A stretch of DNA of 64,000 nucleotides. Origin: Alectoria sarmentosa. Taxonomy: Eukaryota; Ascomycota; Lecanoromycetes; Lecanorales; Parmeliaceae. The notes under the pieces were generated by a model. That model was not told where the DNA came from, searched no databases, and saw only the letters and a program-made list of their open reading frames with translations. This document shows, piece after piece, positions 56,789-64,000 of this stretch (positions within the stretch are counted from its first letter, which is position 1; the number at the start of each line of letters is the position of its first letter). Both the position numbers and the translations under genes were made by a program. The stretch is from assembly GCA_009733775.1 (NCBI GenBank), contig WOGZ01000041.1, forward strand, positions 108,334-172,333, read 5' to 3'.

Positions 56789-58753
56789 CTAAAAAATATA
56801 TAAAAAATATCGTATATAAAATTAATTAAGTGTATAAAAAACGCGGGAAAATCGTGTTTTTAAGCTTATTCGCCAAGACAATATCAAAATACGATCGACT
56901 TTTAGAATTAATTTTACGTACGTTACGAAGAAAATTAATTTTCAACATTTTCTTATAACGTTAAAAGATAACGTATACGATTATTTTAACATTTTTTTAT
57001 AACAATACATTACGATGCTTTAATGTAAAAACTTTTTTCCGCTTTATAATACGAAAAGCTTAATAAAAATTTAAGAAATATTGCTTTAATGTAAAAACTT
57101 GCTTTTCTTTTTAATACGAGATTTCAATTAAAATTTGAAAATTATAACTTTAATATAAAAATTTGTTTTTTTATAATATAAAAAGTTACTTTAATATAAA
57201 AATTTGTTTTTCTTTATAATACGAGAAGTTTAATAATAATTTAAAATTTAACGCTTTAATATAAAAACTTACTTTTTTTTTAATACGAGAATTCAATTAT
57301 TATAGCGACACATTACGATATTTTAATATAAAAACTTACTTTTCTTTTTAATACGAAAAGTTATTTTGATATAAAAACTTATTTCTTTTTATAATATAAG
57401 AAGCTTAATAATAATTTAAAATTTATCGCTTTAATATAAAAACTTATTTCTCTTTTTAATATAAAAAGTTACTTTAATATAGAAATTTATTTCTTTTTAT
57501 AATATAAAAAGTTTAATAATTATTTAAAACTTAACGCTTTAATTAAAAACGTGATTTTCTTTATATAAAAAGCTTAATTCGAAATAAAAACTTATTTCTT
57601 TTAATAATTCGAGAAGTTACTTTAATATAAAAACTTATTTCTCTTTATAATATAAAAAATTTAATAATATTTTAAATTTTAACGCTTTAATTAAAGACGT
57701 GTTTTTATATTATTTTGAAAAATTCTTTAAAATTTAATTTTTTTATTTATAAAAAGTTCGATAATTTTGAAACTTTTTTTCTCTTTTTATTATAAAAAGC
57801 TTAATAAAAAATAAAGATTTATTTCTCTTTTTTATTATAAAGAGTTCGTTAAATTCGAGATTTAATGTTTTATACGAAGAAATTAAATATTTATACGTAG
57901 AAACTTAAAAAAATGCGATATTCGATAATATAAAATAAAATGCTTTATATATAAAAATTTGAAAAAATACGATATTCGATAATATGAGACGAAATGTTTT
58001 ATATAAAAAACTTGAAAAAATACGATATTCGATAATATAAAACGAAATGCTTTATATAAAAAAATTTAAAAAAATTAAATATTCGATAATATAAGACGAA
58101 ATGCTTTAAAAAAAAATATTCGATAATATAAAACGAAATATTTTATGCGAAGAAACTTATTATTTGATAATATAAAACGAAATGCTTTATACGTAAAAAC
58201 TTATTATTTATATAAAGAAATTAAATACTTTATATAAAGAAACTTAATTCGATATTTTATAATTATATTTAAAAAAAAAAGAAATGTTCGATAATATAAA
58301 ACGAAATACTTTATACGAAGAAACTTATTATTCGATAATATGAAACGAAATGCTTTATGCGTAAAAACTTATTTCTCGTATAAAGAAATTAAATACTTTA
58401 TATAAAGAAACTTAATTCGATATTTTTTATATTTAAATTACGATAACTTAATTCGTCGAAAATTATAAATTAAAAAAAACGAATTATCATAATATAATAA
58501 CAATTTATTTTAAATTATTATTAATAAAATATTTATATAAAAAATACGAGTTAAATAAATGTTATTTTTTTAATCGTTATAAATCGAACTTATAATTTAT
58601 TAAAAAATATATAATAAATATCGTATATAAATTGATTAAATATTTAAAAAATACGAAGAAATCGTGTTTTTAAGCTTATTCGTTAAAACAATGTTAAAAT
58701 ACGATCGATTTTTAAAATTAATTTTACGTACGTTACGTAAAAGACTAATTTTT
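56789..58753. repeat. Tandem arrays bounded by ~155-bp direct repeats
   Basis: 56789-56945 and 58601-58753 are direct repeats sharing ATCGTGTTTTTAAGCTTATT and ATTTTACGTACGTTACG. Between them are two degenerate arrays. Array 1 (~57010-57720) has units around CTTTAATATAAAAACTTA. Array 2 (~57840-58440) has units around TTCGATAATATAAAACGAAA, roughly 40-60 bp long. It could be a nested LTR-type insertion with RIPed LTRs or a duplicated satellite block inside gypsy B. Confidence 0.6.
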
Positions 58754-61700
58754 GATAAAATATAAATTTATCGTTAATTAAGCGCAATTTATAAAATTTA
58801 AATAAAATTATTTTTAATATTGCATTTTTTATAATAAAGATAACGTTTATAAAATTATATACGAAAACTTTAATATTTATAAAATAATCGACTTTAATAA
58901 CACTTTTATTAATGTAAACTTAATCAAAAAAGTTTAATTATTATTTATATTATAATAATATTTCGATAACGACGATATAAGCGAAAAATGTAATTAAAAT
59001 AAAAATAAAAATTTCGTTTTTTAACTCTTTAATTTTTGTTCGTGAACGCTTTTTTAAATTCTTAACGACGACTTAATTAAAAATTTTACTTTTTCGATTT
59101 TTTAAAAAGTTCGATAAACTTTTATTTTTTTATTTTCATTTTTATAATTTTTATTATAATTTTAATTTGATCTTGATTAAAAAAATTTACTTTTTAATAT
59201 AACGCATTATTATTATCGAAATAATAATATATTTTAAAGTATTTTTAATAACGATTCTCTTTAATAATATAATTAATTAAAGTTTTTAAATAATAATATT
59301 TAATATTTTAATATAAAATATCTTATTTAAAATTGTTTAATCGATTATTGTTTTTCTCTTTATCGAAAAAAGAATTATTATTTCGTGTAAATAATTTAGC
59401 GAATTCTTTAATTGTTTTTTAATCGCTTTTAAATTTATTATTTTTATTTAAAAGTGCATTATTAATAATTTTCAAATCTGCGACGATATAGCGAAAATAA
59501 ATAATTATGTTTCGAAATAAAATAAAGCTTTCGTTAAAAATTCGATATTTTAATCGCGTATTAATTAGTCGCTTTAAATTAAATATTTTCAAAATATTCG
59601 AATAATTAAAAAAAGCGATTACTACGCTAAAACGAATATAAAAGATTTTAAAAAAATTCTTCTTATTTTTAACATTTATGTCGAAATTTGAGTTATAAAA
59701 TTTAGCGTTTAATTTATTAAATTTATCGTACATTTTAAATATATTATTCAATTTTTTAATTATTTCGTTTATCGTGAAATAAAAATTGTGATAAATTATA
59801 TTTAAACGAGTTTTAATAATATCGAAGATCGTGTTTTTATAATAATCTTTCATATAATCGATTTTATCGAATTTCGTAAAAAACTATTTAACATTTTATT
59901 TAACTTTAATATAAAAATATATGCGTTAATCGTCTCATTTATAACGATTATTTTTGAAATCGAAAAGATTTTTTATATTCAAATAACGCTTGTTAATGTT
60001 GATAAAAAAATTCGTAACATTTATTTTTATAATAAATATGTAATATCGATTTTTTTTTTAAGAAATTAATAAAAAAAGCGTTATTATAATATAAACGAAT
60101 TTTAATATAATATTTTTTTATATCGAAATTTATCAATTCTTTATCGTGTAATTATTATTTAATCGTAATAACAGTTTTAAATTATTCGTTTTTACGATAT
60201 AAATTCTTCGTTATAATACGATATTTGTTTTATAATCGTTAAATCTTTATCACATTTTTCTTTTTTTAATAACACGTATATTAACGTTTCTTAGTTAATA
60301 AATTAAAATATAAAATTTCTCTTTAACTTCATTTATTTCTTTATCGACTTATATATTTTTTTATTAAAATATAATTAAGTTTTTTCGATAAATTTAAACA
60401 TTTTCGATTATATTTTTTAATATATCGCGTTATTTTTAAAACTTAATTATATTATTAACGAAGTTTTCGAATAAATTGATAATTATATAAATAAAGTTCG
60501 CGTTATTTTTAATAATATTCGTTAATAACATTTCGTTTTAAAGATCGTTTAATTTGAAAATAAATATTTTAATGCGTTAACATAATTTTTTTTAATCACT
60601 TTCAAACATTTTCGATTAAGCGTTTTCGTTTTTTAATAATTTTTTCATTTAAATTATATTAAATGAAAACGAATTTTTACGATTCGAGTCTTAATTATTT
60701 TTATCGAAATTGTTAAATAATAATAAATATTATACGTCGTTATTTATCGTTACATTTATTATTATACTTTAATATTAATATAATATTTTAATAAATTTTA
60801 ATATAAGCGTTATTCTCGAATTCACGAAAATGTTTAATAAAATATCGATTTTATTTTTTGTTTTTAATTTTAATTTTTCATAATTAAAAGATTTTGATGT
60901 GATTATAATTGAAATTTAATTATTTGTAAAATTAAAACGATCGTTCTCTTTTAATTAATCTCGCGAAATTATTAATTTAATTCGCGTTTTAAATTTTTAA
61001 CGTATTATTGTTAAAATGTTGATAATAAAATGTTATCGTGATTAATGCGTTTTTTTAATTAAAATACATTTTCAACTTCGTTAACAATTCGTTATTATTT
61101 AAAAGAGAAATAAATAATATTATATTAAAGACTTAAAGTGTATATAATACTTATATTAATAATATATAAAAAATATTATTTATAAAAAGTAATTATAAAA
61201 AGCGATATTATAAAAAAAATACGTATTCGTTAAAACGTTAAATTAAATAAAGACTAACGTAAATATAAAAATATATCGAATATATCGAATATATTAAATA
61301 TTATATAAATATAACATAAATATATAAAAAAGAAATTAAGCAAGAAATTATAATAATACGCGAAAAAATTATTTACGTTATAAACGCACGATAAAACGCG
61401 ATTTATAATTAAATAATTTTAATTATAAAAACTTACGTTATCTCAAAATTTGCGTTAAAATATTCAATAAAATATTTATATAACATTAACGCGTGATAAA
61501 TCGCTTCGACGATTTTTAAAAATTTGATTTAATTTTGATAAAAATCGATAAAATAAAGACTTTTTAAAGTATATAAAATGTTTTTATTAATAATTATTAT
61601 ATTATACGTTATTTAATAAATTTTCATATATTTAAGATTTTTTACGATAAAATAATATATATATTAATTATAATTTTAAGTTATTTTATCTTTTTTCGAT

Positions 61701-64000
61701 CGTTCGAATTTTTTATTTTTATTATTTTTAAGCTTTTCGTTTATAAGCGAAAATAATTCGAGCAGCGATTTAAATAATATTTTAAATAATAATTCGAATA
61801 ACGAATACGAGTTTATTGCGTTTTTTAAAACTTATTTAATGTTTCTTTTACGTCGTTTTTAATAAACTTTTTCGATTTTTCGAATTTTTCGAATTTTTTC
61901 GATTCGAAAAAAAATAAAAATAAAAATAAAAAGATAAAAAATATTATAAATTAATTAATAAAATAATCGTTATATTTTATTTACATTAAAGTTACGAATT
62001 ATATAATTTTCGATATTCTTTTAATAGTTTTTATTATAAAAATAAAATTGTATAATAAAATTTAAAATCTTAATTGTGTTTCGATTACGTTAAAGCATTT
62101 ATTTATATATTTTTAATTTTCGTTTTATTATATAATTTTATTACAATTGCTATATAATAACTATATTTTCAAATATATTAAATAATTTATATATTTATTT
62201 ACGAGCTTTTTAATTTTTTTATTTAAATTAATTAATTTTCGAATTTTTTTTTAAAATTTAAATTTCACGTGCTTTTTATTTACGTTTACGTGATTTTGAT
62301 TTTTTAAAAATCGTGCGCAATTTTTTCGCAATTTTTTTTTCTTTTAAAATTTATTAATTATATTTAATATAATATTTAATTTATTAAATCAAATATTTTA
62401 CTTCGTTTTTTCATTTACGTTTATTTAAAATCTTTTTAATTTTTTATTTTTCGACATTATTAACGAGTTTTAAAATAATATATTAAAGTAAATTATTATT
62501 ATTTATTTTACGCTTATAAAGCTTTAAAAAAGATATATAAAAAACGTTATAAATTCGATAAATAAATAATAATATTAAATAATACTTTTATATTTTACTA
62601 CGATTTCGAATAATAAACGAATTAATTATTTTATTTAAAAGCTCTTTATTCGATCGTTTTTATTTTTAATATTTTATTAATAATATTATTAAATCTTTTT
62701 TTTTCTAAATTTTTGAAATTAATATTTTCTATTATAAGTTTTAATTTGCGATTCGTTAAATTTATGTTATTAATTTATTAAAATTTCGCGTAATTCGTTA
62801 CTTTTTTTTACGCGTTTTTTTGACGTTAATATTTTCTTTTTAAAATTATTATTTTTAATAATTAAATTTAAAATTAAATTGCAATCGTATATTATATAAA
62901 TTAAATTAAATTTATATATTTTATATTAATTTTATTAATAAGTTTATTTCGTTATTAAAAAAAAAATTTAATTATTTAATTTTTTATTATAATGAAAATT
63001 TATAAATAAATTTTTCAACGTTTAATTTCATTTTTCAATTTTATTTTTAATTGAAAAATGAAAAATAATGTTTTATTTACGTTTCATTTTTTATTAAAGA
63101 TAAATTTTTAATTAAAACGTATTCGTGAAAACGATTAATTATAATATTATTAAATGCATTATATTTTAAAGCAATTTTTTTATAAAATAAATTTAATAAT
63201 TATATTATATTAATCTTTTTAACTATAAAAAAATATTTTATTATTTTAATATATCGATTAATTATAATTAAAATCGCGTCGTAAACGCCTTTTTTTTTTA
63301 TTCGACGATAAATTAATAATAAAATTTATCGTATTTTTTTCTTTTAAAACTCGTTAAATCGAGAAAATATATTTAATTAATATATATAAAAAAATAGTGT
63401 AAAGCTAAGCTTAAAAACCTTGAATTTGTATATATAATTAATTATAAATTCGAAACCATTACGCTTTTTGATTAGCACTCGAATAGCGGCGTTTAGGCCT
63501 TTCGAGCGCCCTTTTCAAAAATTTATATATAAAAGTCTTACATCTTTTGCTTACTACCCCCTTAAAGATAAAATTTCTTCATAATTTCGTTAATTATACA
63601 ACTCGATATATGCTTTTCAACGATGTAAAAATTATCAGATTTGAATATATATATATAAAGTGATATTTAATTTAAATATGTTAAGTCGAATTAATAGCGA
63701 GACTTTTGAGAAACCTTCTCGCTCATTTCACGAATTATTTTCTTTTTTAAATAACATAATAATTCTTTATCATATTTACGAGATTATTATATCGTTGAAA
63801 TCGCATAAATTTATTTTATAATAACGATTATATAAATATATAAAATAAATCTTTAAAAGTCGCGAGAAATCGATCATAAAAAATTGAACACATTTTTTAT
63901 ATATTTTTAAATAAGCGCAATTTCACATAGAATTCGTAAATCGTAAATGATGTAACGATAAAATTAATAAAAATCGTAAATTTCTCGCTTAATAATCGTA

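Larger units (their letters stand above)
54834..59853 (-). mobile_element. RIP-degraded Ty3/gypsy retrotransposon B, split by a nested LTR element
   Basis: On the minus strand, 59853-59419 retains a gag-like open frame (144 codons; IINEIIKKLNNIF- and YIRFSVVIAFFNY-like segments as in fungal gypsy gag). Reverse transcriptase follows at ~56440-55962: a degraded CVDYR...NRYPLP block, FNEIRVKK, then LFNLYNALITFKAFINN and the catalytic YxDD region now reading YFNN. The same domain resumes at ~55007-54834 on the far side of an insertion (NKCDFYII, matching the IDKCxF...VKYLG block). A 2-kb block with tandem arrays (56789-58753) lies between gag and RT. Stops are frequent and the catalytic aspartates are replaced. 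Confidence 0.75.
46680..64000. other. AT-rich, RIP-saturated repeat isochore without genes
   Basis: About 17.3 kb of extremely AT-rich sequence to the window end. Most remaining cytosines sit in CG dinucleotides. Stops are everywhere and only degraded retrotransposon segments can be recognised (listed separately). Small pockets of normal composition exist at 55013-55790 (nested LTR element) and weakly at 63400-63560. Stretches 46680-49560, 51672-54830 and 59854-64000 hold nothing I can assign; no telomere repeat is present. Confidence 0.85.

Noticed and set aside
63400..64000. Telomere or centromere at the window end
   Set aside because: No TTAGGG-type repeats; AT-richness is explained by RIPed retrotransposons. 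Centromere identity cannot be judged from sequence alone.

Overview
The window reads as nuclear DNA of a filamentous ascomycete (Pezizomycotina). Genes have short introns with GTRNGT-type donors and CTRAY branch points. Fungal-specific families are present: PTH11-like rhodopsin-domain protein, STAND-type N-terminal domain with ankyrin repeats, Dal5-like transporter, GMA12/MNN10 transferase. The repeats are mutated by C-to-T changes on both strands, as in repeat-induced point mutation (RIP). The class is not certain; the extreme AT/GC split would suit several Leotiomycetes or Dothideomycetes. There is no prokaryotic layout, operon or CRISPR array.

Region by region. 0-8 kb is sparse and repeat-invaded: a rhodopsin-domain membrane protein, a ~720-bp TIR element with TA target duplications, a two-exon 75-aa secreted-peptide gene that a plain ORF scan misses, and a nuclear-type gene with a DUF7730/2EXR-like motif. 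8-25.2 kb is the housekeeping core: mitochondrial dihydroorotate dehydrogenase, a C2H2 zinc-finger regulator, a complex I 29.9-kDa-type subunit head-to-head with an ER PDI-like membrane protein, and a six-exon gene for complex III subunit QCR10. In between lie a second TIR element, a decayed GT34 glycosyltransferase and microsatellites. 26-28.4 kb holds broken accessory genes (MFS transporter, cytochrome P450). 28.4-32.3 kb is almost empty. 32.4-44 kb has a small conserved Ser-rich protein, a RIP-destroyed Mutator-like (MULE) element, a sorbosone-dehydrogenase-like gene with an 8-bp frameshifting duplication, an intact ten-exon Dal5-like transporter and a four-exon ankyrin protein.

From 45.4 kb to the end the DNA is a repeat island. 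A TA-flanked element carries a nested, un-RIPed, internally deleted MULE with perfect TIRs and an 8-bp target duplication. About 17 kb of extremely AT-rich sequence follows, with at least two RIP-ruined Ty3/gypsy retrotransposons in opposite orientations. One of them is split inside its reverse transcriptase by a 944-bp non-autonomous LTR element (162-bp LTRs, 5-bp target duplication AATAT, polypurine tract). No functional gene was found after 44.1 kb.

Functionally, three genes serve mitochondria (DHODH feeding electrons to ubiquinone, a complex I subunit and a complex III subunit), but on both strands with unrelated genes between them, so this is probably coincidence. The most informative biology is the layered record of transposition and RIP: intact and RIPed copies of the same MULE in one window, and two LTRs of one element with very different mutation loads. 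Exon coordinates come from reading splice signals and checking that joined lengths keep frame; no transcript evidence was available.
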